Shown: positions 16,222 through 23,495, counted from the stretch's first letter. The stretch: 29,228 nt of DNA from JAVBNU01 sp031551265 (GCA_031551265.1 JAVBNU010000050.1:1-29228), one strand, 5' to 3'. A program made the numbers and translations. Notes: generated by a model not told the origin, from the sequence alone.

Positions 16222-16294
16222 AGCGGAAGACGAGACTCGAACTCGCGACATTCTGCTTGGAAGGCAGACGCTCTACCAACTGAGCTACTTCCGC
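16222..16294 (-). tRNA. tRNA-Gly(TCC)
   Basis: On the minus strand: acceptor GCGGAAG (16294-16288) with CTTCCGC (16229-16223), D-arm GCTCAGTTGGTAGAGC, anticodon arm TCTGC-CTTCCAA-GCAGA with anticodon TCC, and T-arm GCGAG-TTCGAGT-CTCGT. CCA is not encoded; the mature 3' end runs straight into six T residues. TGACAACAAAA lies 8 nt upstream, as in front of tRNA-Ala. Confidence 0.95.
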
Positions 16295-16325
16295 ATGGTT
16301 TTTTTTGTTGTCAGTTTTTAAGTTA

Positions 16326-16367
16326 CTCCCCCTCCCCAGTGCGGGAGAGGGTTGGGGTGAGGGGTAC
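16326..16367 (+). repeat. CCCTCTCCC-family dispersed repeat, copy 1
   Basis: A 42-bp unit with a CTCCCC/GGGGAG-type hairpin around TGCGGGAGAGGG and the tail GGGGTGAGGGGTAC. Other copies lie at 16513-16552 (same orientation) and inside 23938-24164 (both orientations). It lies directly upstream of tRNA-Gly. Confidence 0.75.
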
Positions 16368-16380
16368 ATTCCTCACAACG

Positions 16381-16420
16381 CCACCGATTTTGCAATTCGG
16401 TGGGTAAATAGCCCACCCTA
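16381..16420 (+). repeat. Overlapping CCACCGA and GGTGGG hairpins
   Basis: CCACCGA (16381-16387) pairs with TCGGTGG (16397-16403), and GGTGGG (16399-16404) pairs with CCCACC (16412-16417), so the two stems are mutually exclusive. The second resembles the GGTGGGC hairpin inserted in mutS2, including the following CCTAC. Confidence 0.55.
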
Positions 16421-16512
16421 CTTTATTTGGGCAACTGAGCTATTTTCTCATATTATTAGTTATAGAATAAAATCAAAAAATAATCAAATATTTCTTTCAG
16501 GTATATATTTGA

Positions 16513-16552
16513 ACCCTCTCCCCATTGCGGGAGAGGGCAGGGTGAGGGGTAC
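16513..16552 (+). repeat. CCCTCTCCC-family dispersed repeat, copy 2
   Basis: ACCCTCTCCCCATTGCGGG with AGAGGG and the tail AGGGTGAGGGGTAC; direct-orientation partner of the copy at 16326-16367. The 140 bp between them is AT-rich and holds only the GGTGGG hairpins. Confidence 0.75.
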
Positions 16553-16559
16553 AGCAGCT

Positions 16560-16611
16560 ATAGGGTACGTCATGCGCACCATTTATTTCGGTGCGTGAAA
16601 CGCACCTGCTA
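16560..16611 (+). repeat. GTAGGGTGCG-family double-hairpin repeat
   Basis: It begins TAGGGTACGT and ends CACCTGCTAC, with a degraded first hairpin and a perfect second one, GGTGCGT-GAA-ACGCACC (16590-16606). It has the same order and spacing as the unit at 4981-5032. Confidence 0.7.
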
Positions 16612-16643
16612 CATTATTTATTACGTAAATATTCCTACATAAT

Positions 16644-16672
16644 TTGCTATATGTGCGATTTAATAATAAAAT
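16644..16672 (+). promoter_or_regulatory. Promoter of the ACT-PFL operon
   Basis: TTGCTA (16644-16649), a 17-nt spacer and TAAAAT (16667-16672) precede the ATG at 16709 by a leader of about 30 nt containing AGGTGG. Confidence 0.55.
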
Positions 16673-16708
16673 AAAGTTGTAATTAATTATTTATAAATCA
16701 GGTGGCGT

Positions 16709-16990
16709 ATGACTAAAGAAGAAAAAATTATTGTAACGATTTCAGGTTCGGACAAAATTGGTATTGTTGCCGAAATAACAGCAACTTTATGCAAATATAA
16801 CGTAAATATCGAAGATATTCGCCAAACTATTATGCAGGGCTGTTTCATGATGATTTTGCTGGGTGATATAAGCGAATCAAAATACACTTTTAAAGAAATT
16901 AAAGAGGCTTTGCTTGAGGCCGGCAAAAAACTTGGTATGGAAATCTGGATACAGAAAAAAGAAATTTTTGACAAAATGCACACAATCTAA
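16709..16990 (+). CDS. ACT domain protein (UPF0237 type)
   Basis: A single ACT domain fills the 93 residues: IVTISGSDKIGIVAEITATL is strand-helix 1 with the ligand-loop DKIGIVAEI, and CFMMILLGDI the third strand. Small ACT proteins of this type bind amino acids or similar effectors and work as dimers. The PFL/UPF0210 gene starts 12 bp downstream, and the two families are a well-known conserved pair, so it probably regulates that protein. The ATG follows AGGTGG at short spacing. Confidence 0.9.
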   Translation: MTKEEKIIVTISGSDKIGIVAEITATLCKYNVNIEDIRQTIMQGCFMMILLGDISESKYTFKEIKEALLEAGKKLGMEIWIQKKEIFDKMHTI

Positions 16991-17002
16991 GGAATTAATT
17001 TA

Positions 17003-18370
17003 ATGACACTTTTTAACGCTGATTCGATACTTGAAACGATAAATATGATAAAAGTCCAGAATTTGGATATCAGAACAGTAACGCTTGCGTTGAGTCTGAG
17101 AGATTGTATGCATGAGGACTACAAAGTTGTCGGCGATAAAATTAGAGAAAAAATTTATCGCTACGCCAAAAACTTATACGAATATGCCTCAGAAGTAGAG
17201 GACGAATACTCAATACCTATAGTAAACAAGCGCATTGCCGTAACGCCAATATCTTTGGTGGGTGAGTCTTGCAAGAAGCTCGACTATGTTTATTTAGCGA
17301 AAGTTTTGGATGAAGTTGCCGAAGAAGTTAAAGTTGATTTTATCGGTGGTTTTTCTGCAATGGTTGAAAAAGGATGTACAAAAGGCGACTTGGCGCTGAT
17401 AAATAGTATTCCTGAGGCACTCTCCAGTACAAATAAAATCTGTTCATCCATAAATTTAGCCACTTCAAAAGCAGGCATAAATATGCATGCTGTCTTGAAA
17501 ATGGGCGAAATAATTAAGGAAACAGCCAATCTAACAGCCGACAAAGATGGTATTGGCGCAGCGAAACTTGTATGTTTCTGTAACGTACCTGGTGATAATC
17601 CATTCATGGCAGGTGCGTTCCACGGTATTGGCGAACCTGAGTGTGCTTTGAACATCGGTGTTTCTGGTCCGGGTGTTGTGCGTGCTGCGGTGGAAAATTT
17701 GCCTAAAAACGCTGATATGGGCGAATTAGCGAATAAAATTAAACAAACAGCTTTCAAAATCACAACAACAGGCGAGTTAATCGGGCGCGAACTCGCACAG
17801 CGTTTGGCGATACCATTTGGCGTGATTGATTTATCTTTAGCGCCAACACCTGCGATAGGTGATAGTGTGGCAGGTATTTTTCAGGCTATGGGGCTTGAGC
17901 ATGTTGGGGCGCATGGTACCACAGCTGCGCTTGCTATGCTTAACGATGCTGTTAAAAAAGGCGGCATAATGGCGAGTTCGTACGTCGGTGGTCTGTCAGG
18001 CGCGTTTATTCCTGTTTCGGAAGATGCCGGCATGATTGAGGCGGCTAAGGCCGGATATTTGACCTTTGATAAGCTTGAGGCTATGACTTCGGTCTGTTCG
18101 GTTGGGCTTGATATGATAGCGATACCGGGTGATACACCTGTAGATACGCTTTCTGGCATCATAGCTGACGAGATGGCGATTGGTATGATTAATAAAAAGA
18201 CGACTGCGGTGAGGGTTATACCTGTACCGAATAAAAAAGTCGGTGATTATGCTGTATATGGCGGCCTATTAGGTGAAGCGCCGATTATGCCTGTCAATCA
18301 ACTGTCTTCAACGGGTTTTGTGCGTCGTGGTGGGCGTATTCCTGCGCCGATACACAGTTTAAACAATTAA
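17003..18370 (+). CDS. PFL family protein (UPF0210/DUF711)
   Basis: 455 residues, full length for UPF0210. Family blocks seen include DIRTVTLALSLRDC, VNKRIAVTPISLVGESC, DFIGGFSAMVEKGCT, FHGIGEPECALNIGVSGPGVV and SEDAGMIEAA. The fold is related to pyruvate-formate-lyase-like barrels, but no reaction is established for the family. AAGGA precedes the ATG. It is second in an operon after the ACT protein; the dCMP deaminase follows 12 bp later with its own AAAGGA, so all three are likely co-transcribed. Confidence 0.93.
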   Translation: MTLFNADSILETINMIKVQNLDIRTVTLALSLRDCMHEDYKVVGDKIREKIYRYAKNLYEYASEVEDEYSIPIVNKRIAVTPISLVGESCKKLDYVYLAKVLDEVAEEVKVDFIGGFSAMVEKGCTKGDLALINSIPEALSSTNKICSSINLATSKAGINMHAVLKMGEIIKETANLTADKDGIGAAKLVCFCNVPGDNPFMAGAFHGIGEPECALNIGVSGPGVVRAAVENLPKNADMGELANKIKQTAFKITTTGELIGRELAQRLAIPFGVIDLSLAPTPAIGDSVAGIFQAMGLEHVGAHGTTAALAMLNDAVKKGGIMASSYVGGLSGAFIPVSEDAGMIEAAKAGYLTFDKLEAMTSVCSVGLDMIAIPGDTPVDTLSGIIADEMAIGMINKKTTAVRVIPVPNKKVGDYAVYGGLLGEAPIMPVNQLSSTGFVRRGGRIPAPIHSLNN

Positions 18371-18382
18371 AGGATTCAAATA

Positions 18383-18841
18383 ATGATAAAACCATGGGAT
18401 GAATATTTTTCTGAAATAGCAAAAACCGTTTCAACGCGTTCGAATTGCATACGTGCGCGTGTTGGTGCGATAATTGTCGGCGACGATCACAAAATTAAGG
18501 CAACAGGGTACAATGGTGTGCCTTCTAAAGTAACGTCGTGTTATGAGTTAGGTTTTTGCTATCGTATAGCAAACAAAATCCCTTCAGGCACACGCTATGA
18601 GACTTGTCGCAGTATTCATGCAGAGCAAAATGCAATTATTCAGGCAGGCCAAGACCGCTGCCAAAATGCAAGTATGTATATTTGGGGACATGATTTTATT
18701 TGCATACTTTGTAAGCGCTTTATCGTTCAGGCTGGAATTAAAACAGTTTATTTGAAAAAAGACGATAACAGCCCGATGATGCGCATTGATGTTGAGGACA
18801 TTATTAGAGAATTGTCAGAACAAATTACTGCAGAAGTTTAA
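18383..18841 (+). CDS. dCMP deaminase-type cytidine deaminase
   Basis: The zinc-site motif HAEQNAI and the downstream CILC (CxxC) give the three zinc ligands and the proton-shuttling Glu. The extra segment with TSCYELGFCYR and TRYETC between is typical of ComEB/dCMP deaminases, which convert dCMP to dUMP for thymidylate synthesis. The usual Pro before the first Cys of the CxxC is replaced by Ile. Length of 152 is normal. It ends the ACT-PFL operon, convergent with the XRE gene. Confidence 0.9.
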   Translation: MIKPWDEYFSEIAKTVSTRSNCIRARVGAIIVGDDHKIKATGYNGVPSKVTSCYELGFCYRIANKIPSGTRYETCRSIHAEQNAIIQAGQDRCQNASMYIWGHDFICILCKRFIVQAGIKTVYLKKDDNSPMMRIDVEDIIRELSEQITAEV

Positions 18842-18856
18842 ATATATTCATAATAT

Positions 18857-19174
18857 TTAACTTAGTGATTTTAATATTTTATAGTACGTTCGTAATTCTT
18901 CACTCGAGAGAGTTTGAATAGTTGTCGTTATTTCACTGATTATTTCAGCATCAGTTTTATCGACTATATTTAACTCAAAAAAATCTGCCACATCAACGTT
19001 TAGCGCTCTTATAAGTGTTTCCAAAGATGAGATTGATAAGGAATGACCATTTTCCACGTGGCTTATGGTTCTTTGGTCTAATTTCGCCATTTCAGCAAGG
19101 ACTTCCTGAGTTAAATTTCTTTTCAATCTCAAATTTTTAAGTCGTTCGCCAAGAATTTTCTTTATTTTACTCAT
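18857..19174 (-). CDS. XRE-family transcriptional regulator
   Basis: Residues 6-62 are a Cro/C1-type helix-turn-helix: LGERLKNLRLKRNLTQEVLAEMA, then RTISHVENGHSLSISSLETLIRALNVDVADFF. A 40-residue helical tail follows, probably for dimerisation. There is no Shine-Dalgarno; TGA then TAACGT lies exactly 6 nt before the ATG, hinting at a leaderless transcript. It is divergent from the resolvase-like gene at 19314, with a nested dyad between them that is the obvious candidate for its operator. Confidence 0.88.
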   Translation of the reverse strand: MSKIKKILGERLKNLRLKRNLTQEVLAEMAKLDQRTISHVENGHSLSISSLETLIRALNVDVADFFELNIVDKTDAEIISEITTTIQTLSSEELRTYYKILKSLS

Positions 19175-19237
19175 ATTTTAACGTTATCATTATTTTTCTG
19201 AAAAATTAATGACCATTGCATGTATAATTTAGTAGTA

Positions 19238-19280
19238 TTTATGATAAAATTAGAGTATTATACTAAATAATAATCATAAA
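19238..19280. promoter_or_regulatory. 43-bp nested dyad between the XRE and resolvase-like genes
   Basis: TTTATGAT (19238-19245) and ATCATAAA (19273-19280) are exact reverse complements, and between them AGTAT (19254-19258) and ATACT (19260-19264) are too. Both dyads share one centre, base 19259. This is the form expected of a dimer- or tetramer-binding operator. It lies 34 nt upstream of the ATG at 19314 and 64 nt upstream of the XRE start. Confidence 0.55.
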
Positions 19281-19313
19281 AGTGGAATTATTTAAAAACT
19301 TTTTGCAGGTTAT

Positions 19314-19604
19314 ATGACGAAAACAGCTATTTATGTGAGAACAAGAGATAACAGTGAAGTGGAAAATATAACAAACTTCAACAAAAAACTTTACCCATTA
19401 ATTTTGGCTGCTCATAATCTAAATTTGGAAATCACGAACACGTATATTGATAACAATGATAGAATAGACAATTTTATATATTTTTTACAAACAATTTACC
19501 CGGAAATAAAATTCATAATTTTGAGTAAAGCGGATAAGATATTTTTCATGCGAGAACAATACAAAAAATCATTAAATTTAGATTTTGAAATTATTTACTG
19601 TTAG
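19314..19604 (+). CDS. Small resolvase-fold-like protein lacking the catalytic serine
   Basis: The N-terminus TKTAIYVRTRDNSE, then AHNLNLEITNTYIDNNDR and an IKFIILSKADKI strand, follows the layout of the serine-recombinase catalytic domain (strand YVRVS, helix, strand EI..Y.D). At the serine position of YVRVS there is Thr-Arg, so recombinase chemistry is not expected. At 96 residues it has only about two thirds of that domain and no DNA-binding part. It may be a decayed recombinase or a small fold relative with another role. It shares the intergenic dyad with the XRE gene, and its stop overlaps the convergent gene by 4 bp. Confidence 0.55.
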   Translation: MTKTAIYVRTRDNSEVENITNFNKKLYPLILAAHNLNLEITNTYIDNNDRIDNFIYFLQTIYPEIKFIILSKADKIFFMREQYKKSLNLDFEIIYC

Positions 19605-19951
19605 TTAACCATACTTTTGATTTTTTTCACTAACGATGGCATTTGCATATCAACTTTGCCGTTGAGAGGTGCCACGTCACCAACGTATTGGTATACTTTG
19701 ATACGTTCATGACCTTGGGTGTCCATACGCGCTAAGAAAACCATTTTGTCGGTTTTTTTGAATAAATCTACGTCTAAATCATATTGTTCTGTGGTATAAG
19801 CATTTTTCATAAGCGCTTTGCCTTCTTCCTGGCTTCTTAGATATGGGTTTTTCCCGTTAGCATCCGTTTTTGCTTTTTGCTCGGCAAATATTTCTTGTGA
19901 ACGTTTATCCACAACACCAAACTTGATATTACGTATACACGATATTTTCAT
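19601..19951 (-). CDS. Uncharacterised 116-residue protein
   Basis: No family is recognised. The reading begins MKISCIRNIKFGVVDKRSQEIF and has a central charged region and a C-terminal MQMPSLVKKIKSMV helix. It is soluble, with no signal peptide or membrane helix. AAGGGGTG precedes the ATG by 4-6 nt. Its stop overlaps the stop of the convergent resolvase-like gene. Codon use and a good ribosome binding site support it as a real gene. Confidence 0.65.
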   Translation of the reverse strand: MKISCIRNIKFGVVDKRSQEIFAEQKAKTDANGKNPYLRSQEEGKALMKNAYTTEQYDLDVDLFKKTDKMVFLARMDTQGHERIKVYQYVGDVAPLNGKVDMQMPSLVKKIKSMVN

Positions 19952-20037
19952 ATTTCACCCCTTCTCAATTAAGCGTCTATAACTATTTAAAACGAAACAT
20001 GATTTTTTTTGCTACTGGCTAAAATAAATTGTTACAT

Positions 20038-20240
20038 GAGCTATAAAAATCAAGGTAAACTTTATGCCGTCCCGCAGCTCAATTTTAGCAATATACATGA
20101 AGCGTTAATATGCGGGAACTCATAGTTGCCATATATGCGACCCCGTGCATGCACAATCTCTAACTATGCTCAAAATCTCATGTCCGGGGCGGCTACATAT
20201 TGAAGAATGAGCTTAGAAACTTACCCTACAACTATAGCCG
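20038..20240 (+). ncRNA. Candidate structured RNA, rod-like (6S-like architecture)
   Basis: The stretch is free of good reading frames and locally GC-richer than its flanks. Nested pairings: GCTATA (20040-20045) with TATAGC (20233-20238), GGTAA (20054-20058) with TTACC (20221-20225), GCCGTCCC (20066-20073) with GGGGCGGC (20186-20193), CATAGTT (20121-20127) with AACTATG (20162-20168). Competing pairings also exist: CCCGC (20071-20075) with GCGGG (20112-20116) and CCCCG (20141-20145) with CGGGG (20185-20189). A roughly 200-nt rod with internal loops is the shape of 6S RNA; the alternative pairs would instead suit a switch in the leader of the oxidoreductase genes. No known riboswitch, SRP, tmRNA or RNase P signature is present. 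Confidence 0.4.
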
Positions 20241-20283
20241 ATTGTCGTATTAAGCTATTATTGGCTCTATTTAGAATGATAAA

Positions 20284-21984
20284 ATGAACGACATCGAAAA
20301 AGAAATTAAAATAGCCATTTGTGCTCAAGCAGGACAGGGTGTTGAGACGGTGCAGGATATTTTATTAAAAATATCAAAAAAACATAATTATTACGCAAGC
20401 TCCGTGAAAGATTACCAATCACGCATTCGTGGTGGCATAAATTGCACCACAATACGACTTTCAGAAGACGTAAAAAACGGATTTCATAGCGGCATCGACA
20501 TTCTAATGGCGCTTACAAAAGGAAGCGTAGAACATTTAAAAGAGCGTATACACAAAAATACTGTTGTAATTTGTGATAAAAATATTACCACCGAAGGCGT
20601 TGAAGTAGGTGCGTCGATTGAAATTGATTTTGGTGCATTAGCAACCGAGGTAGGTAACAAAATTACAGCTAATACGGTTGCTGTAGGCGTAATTTGCGGC
20701 TTGGTGAATTTTGGTGAGGCGTTGGCAGAGGAAATTATTCGACAAAATTTTTCAGACGAAACGATAATTCAAATTAACTTGGAAGCGCTAAAAAAAGGGC
20801 GCACTAAGGGGCAGGAAATAAAAAATTCTATAGGTTTAAATATAAAAATTGAACGTAAAGACGAAGTAAAAGAAAAACTCCTTTTGACAGGCAACTCAGG
20901 CCTGGGTTTAGGTTGTATTGCAGGAGGATGTGATTTTATTTCTTATTATCCAATGACCCCGGGGGCGGGTTTGTACGAGTTTCTATCACACGCAGACAAA
21001 TCGCTGAATATCATCGCTGAGCAGTGTGAAGACGAAATTGCGGTCATTAACATGGCGATTGGAGCGTGGTATTCAGGCGCTAGAGCGATGATTACGACAT
21101 CAGGCGGTGGCTTTGCGCTGATGTGTGAGGCTGTGAGTCTTGCCGGGATATTGGAATCACCGATGGTAATCCATGTTGCACAACGCCCGGGGCCGGCTAC
21201 AGGATTGCCGACAAGAACTGAACAGGCTGATTTGGAATTAGTTTTGTATTCGGGACATGGCGAATTTCCACGTGTTGTTTTTGCACCTTCAACGCCTGAA
21301 AATGCCTTTAAAATTGGAGCTTTAGCATTTGAATATGCCGATAAGTTTCAGGTTCCTGTATTTATTGTATCTGACCAGTATTTGATTGATTCATATTTTA
21401 CAAGTGACACTTTTAAGCTGCCTGAAAATCAGCCGCAAAATTATATTGTCGAAACTGCACCTGAATATAAACGCTATCAAATAACAGACAACGGCATTTC
21501 GCCAAGAGGTGTTCCTGCTTTCGGAAGCGGTTTTGTTTGTGTAGATAGTGACGAGCATAATGAAGTCGGAGAAATTGAGGAAAACCCTATCAATCGTAAA
21601 AATATGGTAGACAAGCGTTTGCGTAAAATGAATGAAATCAAAAAAGAAATTTTACAGTCTGAATTTTTTGGAGATGAAAACTACCATACACTCCTCATTA
21701 GTTGGGGGGCGACTTACAGCACTGTAAAAGAAGTGATAGATCGGCTTAGTGGAGTTGCGATGTTACATTTTACGCAGTTACACCCACTGCCTGACAATAT
21801 ATCCGATTATTTGCAAGAAAATAAAAAAATTATATCAATAGAAAACAATGCAACAGGACAGTTCGCAAAGTTAATAAAATTGCAGACCGGATATGATATA
21901 AAGCATAAAATCCTGCAATACAACGGATACCCGTTCAATGTTGAAGATTTGATAAAAGCTGTGGAGGCAACAATCAATGAATAA
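20284..21984 (+). CDS. 2-oxoacid:ferredoxin oxidoreductase, fused gamma-alpha subunit
   Basis: Oxidises a 2-oxoacid (2-oxoglutarate or a related acid) to acyl-CoA with reduction of ferredoxin, together with the beta subunit. Residues 1-180 are the gamma domain (AQAGQGVETVQDILLKI, YQSRIRGGIN); from about 200 the alpha domain begins (GNSGLGLGCIAGGCDFISYYPMTPG), with EQCEDEIAVINMAIGAWYSGARA and THHSGGGFAL-like TTSGGGFALM, and PTRTEQADLE. The C-terminal 110 residues are the transketolase-C part. Its ATG has no Shine-Dalgarno; TAGAAT lies exactly 6 nt upstream, so the transcript may be leaderless. The beta gene overlaps its stop by 8 bp. Confidence 0.93.
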   Translation: MNDIEKEIKIAICAQAGQGVETVQDILLKISKKHNYYASSVKDYQSRIRGGINCTTIRLSEDVKNGFHSGIDILMALTKGSVEHLKERIHKNTVVICDKNITTEGVEVGASIEIDFGALATEVGNKITANTVAVGVICGLVNFGEALAEEIIRQNFSDETIIQINLEALKKGRTKGQEIKNSIGLNIKIERKDEVKEKLLLTGNSGLGLGCIAGGCDFISYYPMTPGAGLYEFLSHADKSLNIIAEQCEDEIAVINMAIGAWYSGARAMITTSGGGFALMCEAVSLAGILESPMVIHVAQRPGPATGLPTRTEQADLELVLYSGHGEFPRVVFAPSTPENAFKIGALAFEYADKFQVPVFIVSDQYLIDSYFTSDTFKLPENQPQNYIVETAPEYKRYQITDNGISPRGVPAFGSGFVCVDSDEHNEVGEIEENPINRKNMVDKRLRKMNEIKKEILQSEFFGDENYHTLLISWGATYSTVKEVIDRLSGVAMLHFTQLHPLPDNISDYLQENKKIISIENNATGQFAKLIKLQTGYDIKHKILQYNGYPFNVEDLIKAVEATINE

Positions 21985-22828
21985 TTTCGAAAAAATAAAC
22001 AGAGATATTGCCTGGTGTCCCGGTTGCGGTAACTTTTTAATACTTAAAGCATTGAAAGAAGTCTTGCAAGAGCTTGGGTTTGAGCCGAAGGATGTTGTCC
22101 TTGTCTCAGGTATCGGTCAAGCAGCTAAAACGCCTCAATATGTTAACACTAACTACTTTAACGGCCTGCACGGCAGAGCAATACCTGCTGCATCCGGTAT
22201 CAAGGTTGCAAATAAAAATTTAAAAGTAATAGTTATCAGCGGCGACGGCGATATCTACGGCGAAGGCGGTAACCATTTCCTGCATGCTATTCGCAGAAAC
22301 TCAGACATCACAGTCATTGTCGGTAACAACATGGTTTACGGATTAACAAAAGGGCAATCTTCGCCGACCTCAGATTATGACTTAAAACCCAAAGGTAATG
22401 AAATGGCTTACAAATCAGACTTCAATCCGATTAGTGCAGCTATCGCTCTGGATTGTGCGTTTGTGAGTCGAAGTTTTTGTCAAAATCAACCACATTTGAA
22501 AACAATGATGAAAGAAGCCATAAATCATAAAGGTTTTTCACTCTTAGACGTATTTTCGCCTTGCGTGACTTTTAACATAACAAATACCTATGACTGGTTT
22601 AAAAATAAAACCTATGAACTTGATGAAACACATAACCCAGCCGACAGAGTAAAAGCATTTGAAAAATCTCTGGAAAAAGATAAGCTGCCGATTGGTATTT
22701 TTTATAGAACTGAAAAACCTACCTTTGAAGAAAACGAAGCAAATGCAGAGAAAACTCAACAGCCACTTTACCTGAATAATCAGTCGCGCAGCGATATTTT
22801 ATACAAAATGTTGGAAAGTTATAAGTAA
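21977..22828 (+). CDS. 2-oxoacid:ferredoxin oxidoreductase, beta (TPP-binding) subunit
   Basis: Binds thiamine pyrophosphate and Mg: GDGDIYGEGGNHFLHAIRRN and NNMVYGLTKGQSSPTS are the conserved TPP blocks. CPGCGNF near the start carries the first Cys pair of the Fe-S site. The 283-residue length fits KorB/VorB. It overlaps the alpha gene and is translated in the same operon. Its stop overlaps that of the convergent HEPN gene by 10 bp. Substrate specificity cannot be set from sequence alone, so no gene symbol is given. Confidence 0.93.
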   Translation: MNNFEKINRDIAWCPGCGNFLILKALKEVLQELGFEPKDVVLVSGIGQAAKTPQYVNTNYFNGLHGRAIPAASGIKVANKNLKVIVISGDGDIYGEGGNHFLHAIRRNSDITVIVGNNMVYGLTKGQSSPTSDYDLKPKGNEMAYKSDFNPISAAIALDCAFVSRSFCQNQPHLKTMMKEAINHKGFSLLDVFSPCVTFNITNTYDWFKNKTYELDETHNPADRVKAFEKSLEKDKLPIGIFYRTEKPTFEENEANAEKTQQPLYLNNQSRSDILYKMLESYK

Positions 22829-23064
22829 ATTATTTTTTCTACGTTTTTAACAAATTTTTCAGCATCCAACAACAAATTTTCAACTGTTTCTAAATCAGGG
22901 ATATAGGTCACTGTGTAGTCACTTTTTTGTCTGTATTCAAAGGTGTTATTATATATTTTAAGCATTTCATCATCAAAAATCTTATCTTCATATATAAACT
23001 TTTTATTGAACCAGCTTCTCAATTGTGAATGTTTAGAAGTCGTAAAATCATGTTTATATGACAA
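22819..23064 (-). CDS. HEPN-domain protein of an MNT-HEPN pair, N-terminus unclear
   Basis: The open frame runs further upstream, to 23169, and encodes NIIKSAKDSIDDDNLEAALNRIYYAIFY before this TTG, matching helices 1 and 2 of HEPN proteins; SKHSQLRSWF and LLLDAEKFVKNVEKII fit the later helices. No ATG, GTG or TTG occurs between the upstream stop (23170-23172) and 23064, so either a non-standard start is used or the gene has lost its start. HEPN domains often act as RNases or as partners of minimal nucleotidyltransferases; an Rx4-6H motif is not obvious here. It lies directly after the MNT gene, as is usual for the pair. Confidence 0.6.
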   Translation of the reverse strand: MSYKHDFTTSKHSQLRSWFNKKFIYEDKIFDDEMLKIYNNTFEYRQKSDYTVTYIPDLETVENLLLDAEKFVKNVEKIIYL

Positions 23065-23159
23065 GGCTGTAACTATGTAGAAAATAGCATAATAAATTCT
23101 ATTTAGCGCAGCCTCAAGGTTATCATCATCAATACTATCTTTTGCTGATTTAATTATAT

Positions 23160-23480
23160 TTAGGCTGCGTCATAATATATTCCTTTGTCTACAACCTGTT
23201 TGTGAAATATGTAATTTTGCTCCAATTCATATCGAGTCATCGGGTGCAAATCGATACAAACATCATAATTATACTCAAGTTGTGATACTATGCCCCAAAT
23301 TGTATAGCGTTTTTCTTTATTGTCGGTATCACTAAGCACTGCAATGATATCTATATCGCTATCTTCAGTCTGTTTACCCGTGACTTGCGAGCCATAAAGA
23401 TACAAACCTTCAAAATCATCAAAATGATTTTTTAAAGCTGTTTTTAGTTTTTGTGCAATTTCGTCAATTTTTTTGTCCAT
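23160..23480 (-). CDS. Minimal nucleotidyltransferase (MNT-type), partner of the HEPN protein
   Basis: LYLYGSQVTGKQTEDSDIDIIAVLS has the pol-beta nucleotidyltransferase pattern: G30-S31 and D42-x-D44. Proteins of this size are antitoxin-like partners in MNT-HEPN modules, in which the MNT can modify the HEPN toxin by AMPylation. The ATG at 23480 has no Shine-Dalgarno; TGC followed by TAGAAT (23492-23487) ends 6 nt upstream, the same layout as for mutS2. The HEPN reading frame overlaps its end. Confidence 0.85.
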   Translation of the reverse strand: MDKKIDEIAQKLKTALKNHFDDFEGLYLYGSQVTGKQTEDSDIDIIAVLSDTDNKEKRYTIWGIVSQLEYNYDVCIDLHPMTRYELEQNYIFHKQVVDKGIYYDAA

Positions 23481-23486
23481 AGCAGT

Positions 23487-23495
23487 ATTCTAGCA
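23487..23495 (-). promoter_or_regulatory. Extended -10 in front of the MNT gene
   Basis: On the minus strand TGC (23495-23493) plus TAGAAT (23492-23487) lies 6 nt before the ATG at 23480, so a transcript starting at the usual distance would be leaderless. Confidence 0.45.

Noticed and set aside
16049..16369. A 106-codon minus-strand frame across tRNA-Gly and a repeat
   Set aside because: Its central part is the translated tRNA-Gly sequence and its first part lies in a dispersed repeat. Only the last 50 codons were kept as a low-confidence possibility.
16326..16552. Possible CRISPR array from repeated units
   Set aside because: The units are palindromic, unevenly spaced, in both orientations elsewhere, with no regular spacers and no cas genes.
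16305..16598. A 97-codon plus-strand frame in the repeat region
   Set aside because: It is made of CCCTCTCCC and GGTGGG repeat copies and has no ribosome binding site or recognisable protein features.
18838..18860. TTAAATAT/ATATTTAA inverted repeat as a terminator between the dCMP deaminase and XRE genes
   Set aside because: It is AT-only, lacks a stable stem and a T-run, and could arise by chance in this composition.
20038..20240. Known riboswitch, SRP RNA, tmRNA or RNase P RNA
   Set aside because: None of their conserved core sequences is seen; only a general rod-like fold with competing stems could be supported.
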